A stretch of DNA of 42,218 nucleotides. Origin: a virus. A program made the translations under genes and the position numbers. Shown here in pieces: positions 25,730 through 32,757 of the stretch (positions are counted from its first letter, which is position 1; each line of letters starts with the position of its first letter). The notes under the pieces were generated by a model. The model was given only the letters and a program-made list of their open reading frames with translations, ran no database searches and had not been told where the DNA came from. The DNA is taken from positions 1-42,218 of IMG/VR virus record IMGVR_UViG_3300021379_000877; one strand, 5' to 3'.

Positions 25730-25918
25730 TTATATTCGATCTAGTTCTGCAATTAATTCATCGATAGAACCAACTGCTAATTCACATTCATTTGCTTCAG
25801 ACTCGCCGTCTTCTACTTCGGTTACTGCTAGAAAGTATAAGTCTCTAATTTCGTCGTCAAGTTGTGGGTATTTTGCAGACATTTCTTCTGCGTATGATTT
25901 TAATTCTTGTAATGTCAT
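25730..25918 (-). CDS. Small acidic unknown protein
   Basis: 62 residues, strongly acidic and helical (LQELKSYAEEMSAKYPQLDDEI; GSIDELIAELDRI). Its start overlaps the UDG-like gene stop by 4 nt. Small acidic proteins beside a UDG-like gene recall DNA-mimic inhibitors such as Ugi, but nothing specific supports that. Confidence 0.6.
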   Translation of the reverse strand: MTLQELKSYAEEMSAKYPQLDDEIRDLYFLAVTEVEDGESEANECELAVGSIDELIAELDRI

Positions 25919-26325
25919 AGGGCTAGATAATTATTAATCTCTTCAATTGTTATAGTTTCTTGTTCGGGATTGTTCCACTTTCTGTTTAAGCCAGAAGGAT
26001 GAGGAACTTTCAAGACATGGTCGATACAGTAACCTCTACACCATTGAGCAGGCTTGTTGCCAAGACAGATTACTTTCTTGTAGTTTGCAACCTCGTATCT
26101 GTACAGGCTAATCTCTGACATCTTTGGATTTTTGCCAGGTTCATCTACTAAGTTTCTCCAGTCATATTGCTCCTCGGTGATACCACAAGCAGCCATCCAT
26201 GCCTTTACTCTCTGTACAGACTTAGACTTCTCTCTGCTACCTGCAAATCCAGGTGAAATACCTAACACGAGAATATCGTTATCAGGCATTTCGTCACAGT
26301 GTGCTGGGTATCTTTCTCTATCCAT
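25915..26325 (-). CDS. Uracil-DNA-glycosylase-superfamily protein
   Basis: 136 residues, short for the superfamily. ILVLGISPGF (18-27) corresponds to motif A (GxxPG) and PHPSGLNRKWN (108-118) to motif B (HPS/NPSGxxR) of MUG/TDG/SMUG-type glycosylases, with VICLGNKPAQW between. Such enzymes remove uracil or mismatched bases from DNA. The catalytic polar residue after motif A is not obvious, so activity is uncertain. Clustered with uvsE and a nuclease. Confidence 0.65.
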   Translation of the reverse strand: MDRERYPAHCDEMPDNDILVLGISPGFAGSREKSKSVQRVKAWMAACGITEEQYDWRNLVDEPGKNPKMSEISLYRYEVANYKKVICLGNKPAQWCRGYCIDHVLKVPHPSGLNRKWNNPEQETITIEEINNYLAL

Positions 26326-26599
26326 TTGAACTATTTCTATTGAAATTGGTTAAGTCATCTAATTGATCTCGTATACCTTCAAATCCTGGAATGTCATATT
26401 TGTACATTTGATCTGTCTCTTCTCTTGCGTCTGCCCAGTCTTCTGCAAACTTGCACATAATCTTCTTCTCTTCAGGCAACAGTCTCTTTGCCATCGCGAT
26501 TGCATATTCCAGTCCTGGCCAAACCTGTTTTGGACTGCTTTCTAATTCTTCTTGCATTGCTTCAATCAGCAATGATACTGGTGTTTTACTCTTCGCCAT
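26318..26599 (-). CDS. Small unknown phage protein
   Basis: 93 residues, helical and acidic, with LEYAIAMAKRLLPEEKKIMCKFAEDW. No family recognised. Overlaps both neighbours (8 and 14 nt), so it is translated with the nuclease and UDG-like genes. Confidence 0.65.
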   Translation of the reverse strand: MAKSKTPVSLLIEAMQEELESSPKQVWPGLEYAIAMAKRLLPEEKKIMCKFAEDWADAREETDQMYKYDIPGFEGIRDQLDDLTNFNRNSSNG

Positions 26600-27056
26600 A
26601 TACTAATTTTGCTTTTAATTGTTCTACTAATTTCTTCTCATTAAATCCAGCATGACCATTAATTGACTTACCTCCAGTTGCCTTACCTTCTAGAATTGGC
26701 ATAATAGTCTCAGTCGGCACTTCGTAGATCTTCTTGATAGTTACACCATCTCGAATTGCAAAGTACATATTGTTAGTCTGTCCGTATTTTTTGATTTTGT
26801 TCTCAGATAACCAGTGGAACTGGAAAGTACCTGCACTTTTACTTCTAAGATTAATTGCCTTATATTCTGTTGGCGTTTCAGTGGCATCTAAGGCATCGCC
26901 ACCCTGAGTATTGTTACCATACTCGTGACCTAAATGATTAGCCATAAACATCTCTACGAACCTCTCGTTGTAGAATATATTGTCTAAGTCTAACTCGTCT
27001 TTCGCGATCTGTTCTGCTTCCTGCAGAAGTGATTGTATCTTTTGTATTGCTTCCAT
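26586..27056 (-). CDS. PD-(D/E)xK restriction-endonuclease-like protein
   Basis: 156 residues. An N-terminal helix with NERFVEMFMANHLGHEYG is followed by GGDALD (52-57) and TEYKAINL (63-70), giving D54 or D57 ... E64-x-K66, the PD-(D/E)xK arrangement. TFQFHWLSENKIKKYGQTNNMYFAI resembles the core of type II restriction-like phage proteins. Cleavage of host or competitor DNA is possible; no methyltransferase partner is in the window. Motif-based only. Confidence 0.65.
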   Translation of the reverse strand: MEAIQKIQSLLQEAEQIAKDELDLDNIFYNERFVEMFMANHLGHEYGNNTQGGDALDATETPTEYKAINLRSKSAGTFQFHWLSENKIKKYGQTNNMYFAIRDGVTIKKIYEVPTETIMPILEGKATGGKSINGHAGFNEKKLVEQLKAKLVYGEE

Positions 27057-27086
27057 ATTAATATAATTACATGCTTTCTGTAAAAC

Positions 27087-27299
27087 TTACAAACTGTGGC
27101 CAATTTTTTCATGTAATCTTTTCATGTGCTTACACGGAGAGTACGGCCTGAACTCTCTTGCCATACAGTTACAGTCTACAATTTTATAGTCTGTCACTTT
27201 GACATTGTAATAGTTTAGCTTTCCAGTCTTCTTGTTTCTGGAACCCATTTCTCTATAGTACCACGATGTACCTTTTGGATGTGTGTAGAAATCTGTCAT
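27087..27299 (-). CDS. SWIM-type zinc finger protein
   Basis: 70 residues. DCNCMAREFRPYSPCKHMKRL fits the CxCx(n)CxH SWIM finger, a DNA- or protein-binding module. The N-terminal half (SWYYREMGSRNKKTGKLNYYNV) is basic and strand-rich. Stop overlaps nothing; start abuts the previous stop by 1 nt overlap. Likely a small nucleic-acid-binding regulator. Confidence 0.7.
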   Translation of the reverse strand: MTDFYTHPKGTSWYYREMGSRNKKTGKLNYYNVKVTDYKIVDCNCMAREFRPYSPCKHMKRLHEKIGHSL

Positions 27300-27601
27300 T
27301 ATGCTTCTACTCTATCGTGAACAGGAATCGGCGCATCGCCAGGGAATCTTGAATCTGAAGTGTAAACGAAGTTACCACCCATCATAGAATGAGTATTAGA
27401 TTTTACAAGTGATGCAGGTTTTGCATACCAAGCAGGTTTACCCCACAAGTTTCTTTTGATTAAGACAAGTGAATCGTCTGGAATAGAATCCACATCGTCA
27501 GTGTCAAAATAAAGATTGAAAGAATCACCTACTGAAGTCAGACCATTATTAGTACAGTCGCCAAGTGGGTGTCTGAATGGGAAAGTTAGAATTTTATTCA
27601 T
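27299..27601 (-). CDS. Conserved phage protein of unknown function
   Basis: 100 residues. Starts right behind promoter element B and uses C-ending codons like the plus-strand pair. PFRHPLGDCTNNGLTS and LVLIKRNLWGKPAWYAKP look familiar from other phage hypothetical proteins but have no known role. First gene of the run leading into the nuclease/UDG/UvsE cluster. Confidence 0.7.
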   Translation of the reverse strand: MNKILTFPFRHPLGDCTNNGLTSVGDSFNLYFDTDDVDSIPDDSLVLIKRNLWGKPAWYAKPASLVKSNTHSMMGGNFVYTSDSRFPGDAPIPVHDRVEA

Positions 27602-27607
27602 TTGTTT

Positions 27608-27679
27608 TAACGTTTAATTACAGTACTAATATAATAAAAAAAACTGACATAAAAAAATTCTATGGCAGTTTTTTTGCAA
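27608..27679 (-). promoter_or_regulatory. Early-type promoter element, copy B
   Basis: ATGTCAGT (27643-27650), 9 nt, TATATTAG (27626-27633), GTACTGTAATTAAACGTTAAAACAA up to the start codon; the part after TATATTAG is nearly identical to copy A. Upstream half is TTGCAAAAAAACTGCC. A TTGTTAACAA palindrome lies just upstream at about 27683-27692. Confidence 0.75.
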
Positions 27680-27695
27680 AAAGTTGTTAACAATT

Positions 27696-28151
27696 TTAGA
27701 AGTCTCCAGGAGCAACTTGCATACAAGTTAATCCATTGTCTCTCCACATATCGACTACTTTCTGTCTGTCATCAAAGACGCAGATAATATCATCCTTATC
27801 AGTGAAAAGTTGGTCAAGCCACATTTGCTTAAGCTTGTCGTCAGGCATGAACATGAAGTCCTTACTTGTAGGTCTCATCTTCAAGATGTCAAATGGTACT
27901 CCGAATGCTTTAAGCCAAGCTTTTGTAGCATCTTTAGTTCCTTTGCTTCTACCAGACAAGATGATAATTCTATGGCCAGCAGATTTTAAGGTCTGTGCCA
28001 TTGCAATCACAGCTTGGTTTGGTTTGTCAAGTGCAATGTTGTCTGGGTTGAAGAATACATCCCAGTCCATCTTACCACTTTTAGTGGCTAAGGCTCTCCT
28101 ATCATCGATAAGAGCCAAAGTTCCGTCAAGGTCAAAAATTACGTTTTTCAT
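27696..28151 (-). CDS. Polynucleotide 3'-phosphatase-like HAD protein
   Basis: 151 residues. DLDGTLA (8-14), ILSGRSKG, a Lys near DDKLK and VFDDRQKVVDMWRDNGL make up the HAD motifs; the last segment is typical of the phosphatase domain of T4 Pnk (PseT). No kinase P-loop is present, so it would be the phosphatase half alone. It could clean 3'-phosphates during DNA or RNA repair, including damage by host anticodon nucleases. Driven by element copy C. Confidence 0.8.
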   Translation of the reverse strand: MKNVIFDLDGTLALIDDRRALATKSGKMDWDVFFNPDNIALDKPNQAVIAMAQTLKSAGHRIIILSGRSKGTKDATKAWLKAFGVPFDILKMRPTSKDFMFMPDDKLKQMWLDQLFTDKDDIICVFDDRQKVVDMWRDNGLTCMQVAPGDF

Positions 28152-28155
28152 ATTT

Positions 28156-28220
28156 GTTTAATTACAGTACAATATAATAAAAATATCTGACATAAAAAAA
28201 TCTAGAGGCAATTATTTTGC
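28156..28220 (-). promoter_or_regulatory. Early-type promoter element, copy C
   Basis: TGCAAAATAATTGCCTC, T-run, ATGTCAGA, 9 nt, TATATTGTACTGTAATTAAA. The first part overlaps the last codons (GCA AAA TAA) of the upstream gene. Confidence 0.75.
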
Positions 28221-28418
28221 AAAAAACTTTGATATTGCAAATAAATGGTCTAGGTAATACATAATAAGTTGCTCTTCATGTGTTAGATTTTTATTTTGAA
28301 GCTCTAAGGCAGAATACTTAATAAAAATTGCTAGCTCTTTTGGAGTAGGTTTGTGGATATTGGTTTGTGAAGTTTTTAGTAAAGAGTAAATTGATTGAAG
28401 TTGTTGTAAAGTTTGCAT
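28212..28418 (-). CDS. Small helical unknown protein
   Basis: 68 residues, helical and fairly hydrophobic (LQQLQSIYSLL; MYYLDHLFAISKFFAK). Its final codons and stop form the left part of promoter element C. It has its own upstream element D. Function unknown. Confidence 0.65.
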   Translation of the reverse strand: MQTLQQLQSIYSLLKTSQTNIHKPTPKELAIFIKYSALELQNKNLTHEEQLIMYYLDHLFAISKFFAK

Positions 28419-28430
28419 AGGTTTTAGTTT

Positions 28431-28495
28431 TTAATTACCCAGGCAATATACGAAAATTATCTGACATAGAAAAATTTAGAGGCAATTATTTTGCC
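28431..28495 (-). promoter_or_regulatory. Early-type promoter element, copy D
   Basis: Palindrome GGCAAAATAATTGCC (28481-28495), ATGTCAGA, 9 nt, TATATTGC. The stop codon of the upstream gene lies in the palindrome. Confidence 0.7.
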
Positions 28496-28719
28496 ATATA
28501 ATCTCTAATAGTTTGCATGTGTGTTTCTGCATTTGCCATTTCTTCTAGTGTAAATACATCTAGGTCTTGGAACCACAAGCCATCACCACATTCCACAAAG
28601 ATAACATTATCATCTAACTTCATGACTTCATTAACTCGATATACAGTCATATCTTCTACTCTAACTACATGAGTAGTTGAAGCCAACCTCTCTATTCTTT
28701 CTTCAATTGACAAACTCAT
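28486..28719 (-). CDS. Small unknown protein
   Basis: 77 residues. Strand-rich middle (VVRVEDMTVYRVNEVMKLDDNVIFVECGDGLWFQDL) then an acidic helix ending DYMAK, whose last codons are part of element D. Overlaps the previous gene by 17 nt. No family recognised. Confidence 0.65.
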   Translation of the reverse strand: MSLSIEERIERLASTTHVVRVEDMTVYRVNEVMKLDDNVIFVECGDGLWFQDLDVFTLEEMANAETHMQTIRDYMAK

Positions 28720-28954
28720 TGAAAGATCTGTTTTTTACTTTAAGCATTTTTCTAAATTCTGCTAATTGTTTCTCACAGAATAGTGCCTGTCTTTCAGTCT
28801 TTTCAAAATGAGATAGGTATTTCTCTAGGTTAGCTACATAGTTGTAAGCGCCTTCGAGTTGTGTTATGTTTTTACATGAGCTAATTACCTTTGATGTTTT
28901 TCTCATTAGATCAAAGATATAGTCCATATTGGTTTTAAAAGTCCAATCTTTCAT
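28703..28954 (-). CDS. Small helical unknown protein
   Basis: 83 residues, helical (YIFDLMRKTSKVISSCKNI; YLSHFEKTERQALFCEKQLAEFRKM). One base separates it from the deoxyribonucleotidase gene upstream. No function can be assigned. Confidence 0.65.
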   Translation of the reverse strand: MKDWTFKTNMDYIFDLMRKTSKVISSCKNITQLEGAYNYVANLEKYLSHFEKTERQALFCEKQLAEFRKMLKVKNRSFNEFVN

Positions 28955-28955
28955 T

Positions 28956-29417
28956 TTAAGGTTCTAAATAATTTACTACACTTTCCCAATCTGGAAATGA
29001 ATCACTTCCAAACTGAATCAACTCACCACTGAATTCACCAGCTCCATTCTTAGTTCTATCATCGATGAGGTAGTCGCCCATGTTTAGGTTTTTATTATGA
29101 GACAGAATAAGTCTCTTGTAAGCGCCTTCACCTAGGTACTTGTCAACCCACAATCTTTTATGCATCCACGCCGATGGGTTTTCCCATGGAGCAGTACTTA
29201 AGATGTAGCAGTCATACTTGTCTGAGTTCACAAACTTGTTGAATGCATCTATTGCACCTTTCATTGGAGGTGGGTCTAAAAAGAGTGCAGGCATCTGATC
29301 TACTAGATCTAATTCCTCTGCTCTCTTAATTGCTTCTGGAGGGTACTCGGCTATTTTAGCTGCTAGATCTACTAGCACACCATCCATGTCAAAATAAATT
29401 ATCTTCTTACTCTTCAT
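28956..29417 (-). CDS. 5'(3')-deoxyribonucleotidase (NT5C family)
   Basis: 153 residues. IIYFDMDGVLVD (6-17) is the catalytic HAD motif with D10 and D12; LSTAPWENPSAWMHKRLWVDKYLG and DYLIDDRTKNGAGEF are typical of the NT5C deoxyribonucleotidase family. It dephosphorylates dNMPs, adjusting nucleotide pools. Works in the same pathway as the dCMP deaminase. Overlaps the next membrane-protein gene by 11 nt. Confidence 0.85.
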   Translation of the reverse strand: MKSKKIIYFDMDGVLVDLAAKIAEYPPEAIKRAEELDLVDQMPALFLDPPPMKGAIDAFNKFVNSDKYDCYILSTAPWENPSAWMHKRLWVDKYLGEGAYKRLILSHNKNLNMGDYLIDDRTKNGAGEFSGELIQFGSDSFPDWESVVNYLEP

Positions 29418-29622
29418 CTACATTTTTTATTGTTGGTTTCTTACCTGGATAAATTATCCAAAATAAAACCATCATACCAAACATTTGCCAAAACCCAACA
29501 GGGTTAGCCCATGTAACTGCACTAGTCAAAACCACATTCCATAGATATGTGGCTAAAAAGACTGATGCTGGCACAATAATAAAAATCGTAAGAAGTGGCA
29601 TCCATATTTTATTCATATTCAT
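29407..29622 (-). CDS. Small two-span membrane protein
   Basis: 71 residues with hydrophobic helices at about 7-32 and 42-58 (FWQMFGMMVLFWIIYPG) and an acidic C-terminus. First gene behind element copy E; start may be ATG at 29622 or the second Met at 29616. Function unknown. Confidence 0.65.
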   Translation of the reverse strand: MNMNKIWMPLLTIFIIVPASVFLATYLWNVVLTSAVTWANPVGFWQMFGMMVLFWIIYPGKKPTIKNVDEE

Positions 29623-29630
29623 ATTATTTA

Positions 29631-29680
29631 GTTCAGTACAAATATAATCAATTTTTCTGACATAGAAAAATTATTTTGCA
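29631..29680 (-). promoter_or_regulatory. Early-type promoter element, copy E
   Basis: TGCAAAATAA, CTATGTCAGA, 9 nt, TATATTTG, GTACTG-like tail. Its TATATTTG is a perfect match to the Bacteroidota -7 consensus TAnnTTTG. The upstream part overlaps the stop of the 43-residue gene. Confidence 0.7.
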
Positions 29681-29802
29681 CTTTTTTTGTTAGTTTTCTT
29701 TTTCTTTAGGTTCTTTACAACTTCCGCTAACGCCCCATGTCCAATACCCTGCTTTGCCATAGCTCTTAATGTTGCGATCGATAGTTGTTTAGGTTTATCC
29801 AT
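29671..29802 (-). CDS. Small basic unknown protein (43 aa)
   Basis: ATG at 29802, stop at 29671. MDKPKQLSIATLRAMAKQGI followed by a Lys-rich tail ending KKSAK. The start overlaps the previous stop by 8 nt and the stop lies inside promoter element E, like other genes in this run that end in AK. Probably a small nucleic-acid-binding protein; unassigned. Confidence 0.55.
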   Translation of the reverse strand: MDKPKQLSIATLRAMAKQGIGHGALAEVVKNLKKKKTNKKSAK

Positions 29803-30052
29803 ACTTGTTTACCACTTTCGGTTTGTTAATCTTATATTTGTGTGACCATGCCTCAATAAAGCTCTCGCCAATGCCCATTTCCACAATCTCATATTTGTGG
29901 TCAACCACAGGTTTTGTGGCTCTTGCGTTATTAAGAATATCTACATGAATATCGGTCACTATCATGTAGTGCTTGTTACTGTTCTTCTGCTTCTTGTAAA
30001 CTACTACGTTTGTAGGTTTACCTTTTTCTTGCCACGGTAGTTTCATTTCCAA
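29795..30052 (-). CDS. Small unknown protein
   Basis: 85 residues, basic, strand-rich (TNVVVYKKQKNSNKHYMIVTDIHV; VDHKYEIVEMGIGESFIEAW). The second Met (MKLPW) is an alternative start. Overlaps the membrane protein gene by 10 nt. No family recognised. Confidence 0.65.
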   Translation of the reverse strand: MEMKLPWQEKGKPTNVVVYKKQKNSNKHYMIVTDIHVDILNNARATKPVVDHKYEIVEMGIGESFIEAWSHKYKINKPKVVNKYG

Positions 30053-30387
30053 AATAATTGAATGCAGATAATAGCCACGGCTAGAATCACACAGATTGTA
30101 GTCTTCATATTAATACCTTCACCCATTAGCCACCATGTCAGGAAAGCAAATGAGGTAATACCCATTGAGAAACCAATGAATCGACCTGGCCAAAGTAAGC
30201 CGTTGTAATGTGCTGCAATCAGTGCGGTAGCGTTAATAAACATGTAAGAGATGAGTGTACCTCCTACAATTGACATTATCCATGGGTGGTCTTTAGCCCA
30301 TTTACTTAAAAATTGTCCGTTGGTCTGAAACCAAATCAGTATCTGCCCTGCTAAGAATAGGAGCATGCCTGCAATTAATCCTCTCAA
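30043..30387 (-). CDS. Multi-span membrane protein
   Basis: 114 residues with four likely membrane helices (about 3-20, 36-58, 68-88, 94-112). MRGLIAGMLLFLAGQILIWF opens the chain and AVAIICIQLFWK closes it. Similar small membrane proteins occur in large phages without known role. The start overlaps the RNase HII stop by 4 nt. Confidence 0.65.
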   Translation of the reverse strand: MRGLIAGMLLFLAGQILIWFQTNGQFLSKWAKDHPWIMSIVGGTLISYMFINATALIAAHYNGLLWPGRFIGFSMGITSFAFLTWWLMGEGINMKTTICVILAVAIICIQLFWK

Positions 30388-31010
30388 AATAGTTGATTTG
30401 TGGTAGTTAATAAATGTGAGATGAATGAGTCTCTGTGGTGCTCGGTTGCACCTGACTCTTTGATAGCTTTGATGTGTTGCTTAGTTCCATATCCTTTATT
30501 AGAACCCCAACCATATACATTACCACCTTCAATAGCTTTCATGTATGCATCTCTTTCTGTTTTTGCTAAGATGCTTGCTGCTGCGATACTAACATAAGTA
30601 TTATCTCCACCGACTACCGTTTCAAAAGGTTTGCCATCAAATCCATGAAACTGATCTCCATCAACTAGAATAAAATTGAATGGATGTTTCTGACAAGTTT
30701 CTGCCAGAGCTCTTCTCATACCTTCTAAGGTAGCTTTAAGAATGTTAGTGTTTTCTATTTCTTCTACATTTACGTGTTGAATAGAGTAGGCTAACGCGTT
30801 ATCCAGAACCATCTGTCTAGCTTCTGCACGCTGACCTTCGTTCAGTAGTTTAGAATCTTTAATTAACTCATGTTGAAATCCGTATGGCATAATGCATGCC
30901 GCTACAGTAACTGGTCCAGCGAGTGCGCCTCTACCAGCTTCATCAACACCTACTTCTACGATATTAGGATCGCCAGTGTGACTGTGCTTTAATAAAATGA
31001 TTTTGGACAT
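30384..31010 (-). CDS. rnhB: Ribonuclease HII
   Basis: 208 residues. GVDEAGRGALAGPV (21-34) carries the DE pair, DSKLLNEGQR the family motif, VDGDQF the third acid, and GDNTYVSIAAASILAKTERD the final Asp. RNase HII removes RNA from RNA-DNA hybrids and single ribonucleotides from DNA, here probably for Okazaki primers. Length matches the family. Unusual among T4-like phages, which use RNase H of the FEN-1 type. Confidence 0.92.
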   Translation of the reverse strand: MSKIILLKHSHTGDPNIVEVGVDEAGRGALAGPVTVAACIMPYGFQHELIKDSKLLNEGQRAEARQMVLDNALAYSIQHVNVEEIENTNILKATLEGMRRALAETCQKHPFNFILVDGDQFHGFDGKPFETVVGGDNTYVSIAAASILAKTERDAYMKAIEGGNVYGWGSNKGYGTKQHIKAIKESGATEHHRDSFISHLLTTTNQLF

Positions 31011-31035
31011 AGATATAAACTTTAGTAGTTATATC

Positions 31036-31512
31036 TTAAAATAGCTTATTGTTTCTAGCAGATGGGGCAAATTCTGCAGGTCTATCCCATCTCATCTGAA
31101 CTTCTTTTTTATAGAAACCACATTTCTCATAGAAACCTACTACATCTTCTGAACAGTTTAGAATTGTCTTGTAGCATTTCTTTTCAATAGAAATATCCTT
31201 TAGCTTTTCAATCAACATCTTACCAATACCTCTTGAACCTGCATGTCTTGACACCGCCACATCTTCAATTAGCGCCACACGATTACCACCTCTAATTAGT
31301 TTGTTAAGTACAATTAAAGAGGCTACGGCAACTACTAGACCATCTTGTTCTACAACGTAATAGTGATAGTGATCGTTGTCTAGAATATTCCACCACTGTC
31401 TAGTCGACTCCGTGGTTTGACCATCGAAAGCTTCAGTGTAAATATCGCAGATCTGCTCTAGGTCTTCGTACTTAGCTTTACGAACTTTTATTTGTTGTTT
31501 TGGATTTTCCAT
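31036..31512 (-). CDS. GNAT acetyltransferase, GNA1-like
   Basis: 158 residues. VALIEDVAVSRHAGSRGIGK holds the acetyl-CoA loop (R/Q-x-x-G-x-G/A), and CYKTILNCSEDVVGFYEKCG closely follows the C-terminal motif of glucosamine-6-phosphate N-acetyltransferase (GNA1). GNA1 makes GlcNAc-6-phosphate in the eukaryotic-type UDP-GlcNAc pathway. The substrate here is inferred only from this likeness; another amine is possible. Overlaps PhoH by 25 nt. Confidence 0.75.
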   Translation of the reverse strand: MENPKQQIKVRKAKYEDLEQICDIYTEAFDGQTTESTRQWWNILDNDHYHYYVVEQDGLVVAVASLIVLNKLIRGGNRVALIEDVAVSRHAGSRGIGKMLIEKLKDISIEKKCYKTILNCSEDVVGFYEKCGFYKKEVQMRWDRPAEFAPSARNNKLF

Positions 31513-32168
31513 TTATCGTATCTAGCTACTACCTCTTGTAGAATTTTAGCTCTAACTATATCCGACTCTGTGAAGATATGAGTATCAATACCCTTCACTC
31601 CACTTAATAATTCAATAAAATCCGGCAAGCTCACCTGTGAGTTTGCTATATCCGCTTGGCTGACATCACCTGTTACCACCACTTTACTATCTCTACCCAT
31701 TCTTGTGATAAACAACATCAGCTGCTTGTAGGTTGCATTCTGTGCTTCATCAAGAATCATCAGGGCGTCATCAAAAGTATCTCCTCTCATATAGGCTAGT
31801 GGTTCGAATCGAATTACTTTTTTGTCAAATAGGGTTTTAGTTAGCTCAACACCGATTATCTTTTCTATATTAGATTTGTAAGACTTCATGTACGGATCTA
31901 CTTTATCGTGAATATCTCCTGGTAAGTGACCCAACTTTTCACCCGCTTCTTGGATCGGCTTACATAACACTATTTCTTTAATCTTCTTTTCTTGCAACAT
32001 CTCCAGCGCCGTATAGCAAGCTGTAAATGTTTTTGAGGTTCCAGCAGGTCCGTAACAAAATGTAATATCATTCTTGGATATTGTCTCTACGTATGATTTT
32101 TGATTTTGTCTTAATTGTATTCTTTTCAATCCTGCTGCAATCGATGCTGCTCTAGAGGTTCTCGCCAT
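31488..32168 (-). CDS. phoH: PhoH-like P-loop ATPase
   Basis: 226 residues. Walker A CYGPAGTSKTFTA (38-50), DEAQNATYKQ and VVTGDVSQADI as Walker B/sensor motifs of the PhoH family. PhoH is common in marine phages; suggested roles are RNA metabolism and phosphate stress, neither proven. Single domain, without the KH or PIN fusions seen in some hosts. Confidence 0.9.
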   Translation of the reverse strand: MARTSRAASIAAGLKRIQLRQNQKSYVETISKNDITFCYGPAGTSKTFTACYTALEMLQEKKIKEIVLCKPIQEAGEKLGHLPGDIHDKVDPYMKSYKSNIEKIIGVELTKTLFDKKVIRFEPLAYMRGDTFDDALMILDEAQNATYKQLMLFITRMGRDSKVVVTGDVSQADIANSQVSLPDFIELLSGVKGIDTHIFTESDIVRAKILQEVVARYDKWKIQNNK

Positions 32169-32181
32169 ATTTTAAATTTTT

Positions 32182-32514
32182 TTAGTCACCAGCCATTATG
32201 ACTAGTTCTTTAAGCTTCATTAGCTTATTACACTTCTCGTACTCTTCAAGAGACTCAAAGTATTTTATCATTAGGTCAATAAACTTTGACCTTTGACCAA
32301 TCCCGTGTGGAATTTCTATTAAGCGGTCTTCATCCTTAAACGCCACAAAACGATTTACAGTCTTAGTAAAGTTTCTAGTTATTTGGTAATAACTTGCTCT
32401 CATAAGAGAGTCTTTATCTGAATTTGATACAAATCCGCTCATCGCAATTATTGGTCTTTTTATAGATGATATAAACATTATTATATATTTAAACACCATC
32501 TCCCGGAAAGGCAT
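32182..32514 (-). CDS. EEYEKC-motif helical protein (UVR-like tail)
   Basis: 110 residues. The C-terminus FIDLMIKYFESLEEYEKCNKLMKL is shared with two other small genes here (32751 and 34767) and resembles the UVR helical hairpin of UvrB/UvrC, with a conserved Cys. An internal ATG at 32478 with AAATATATAA just before it may be the true start, giving 98 residues. Function unknown. Confidence 0.6.
   Translation of the reverse strand: MPFREMVFKYIIMFISSIKRPIIAMSGFVSNSDKDSLMRASYYQITRNFTKTVNRFVAFKDEDRLIEIPHGIGQRSKFIDLMIKYFESLEEYEKCNKLMKLKELVIMAGD
32481..32490 (-). promoter_or_regulatory. Weak late-type box AAATATATAA
   Basis: AAATATATAA lies 2 nt before the internal ATG at 32478. It differs from GATATATAA at the first base and lies inside the longer reading of the gene, so it may be chance. 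Confidence 0.25.
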
Positions 32515-32559
32515 TGGAAGATGAAAAATTATTAGTATATTATTCTAATCTTCAATAAG

Positions 32560-32757
32560 TTATTGTTGCTGTTCCTTCGTACGTAGCTGTTGAATGTATT
32601 TAGCTTTCTGTAATTGAAGTCTTTTCTTCTGTGAAGGTTTGGTGAATTGCTTAAGATCTCTCAACTTTCTCATCTGTTTGGTTCTAATAACCTTTGATTT
32701 AAGTTGTTTAAGGGCTTTCTCTATATTGGTTTTCTTATTTAATTTTACTATTAACAT
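32560..32757 (-). CDS. rpsU: Ribosomal protein bS21 homologue
   Basis: 65 residues, the normal length of bS21. IVKLNKKTNIEKALKQLKSK, then the basic LRDLKQFTKPSQKKRLQ helix match the bS21 signature, in particular the F-x-K-P-S block followed by Lys/Arg. bS21 binds the 30S platform beside the anti-Shine-Dalgarno of 16S rRNA. Phage copies are known in marine phages. The start overlaps the previous stop by 7 nt. Probably competes with host bS21 to favour phage mRNAs; that is inference. Confidence 0.9.
   Translation of the reverse strand: MLIVKLNKKTNIEKALKQLKSKVIRTKQMRKLRDLKQFTKPSQKKRLQLQKAKYIQQLRTKEQQQ

Noticed and set aside
29875-30052. Toxin-antitoxin reading of the small genes at 28-30 kb
   Set aside because: Sizes fit, but no known toxin or antitoxin motif and the genes each have phage-type promoters or coupling.
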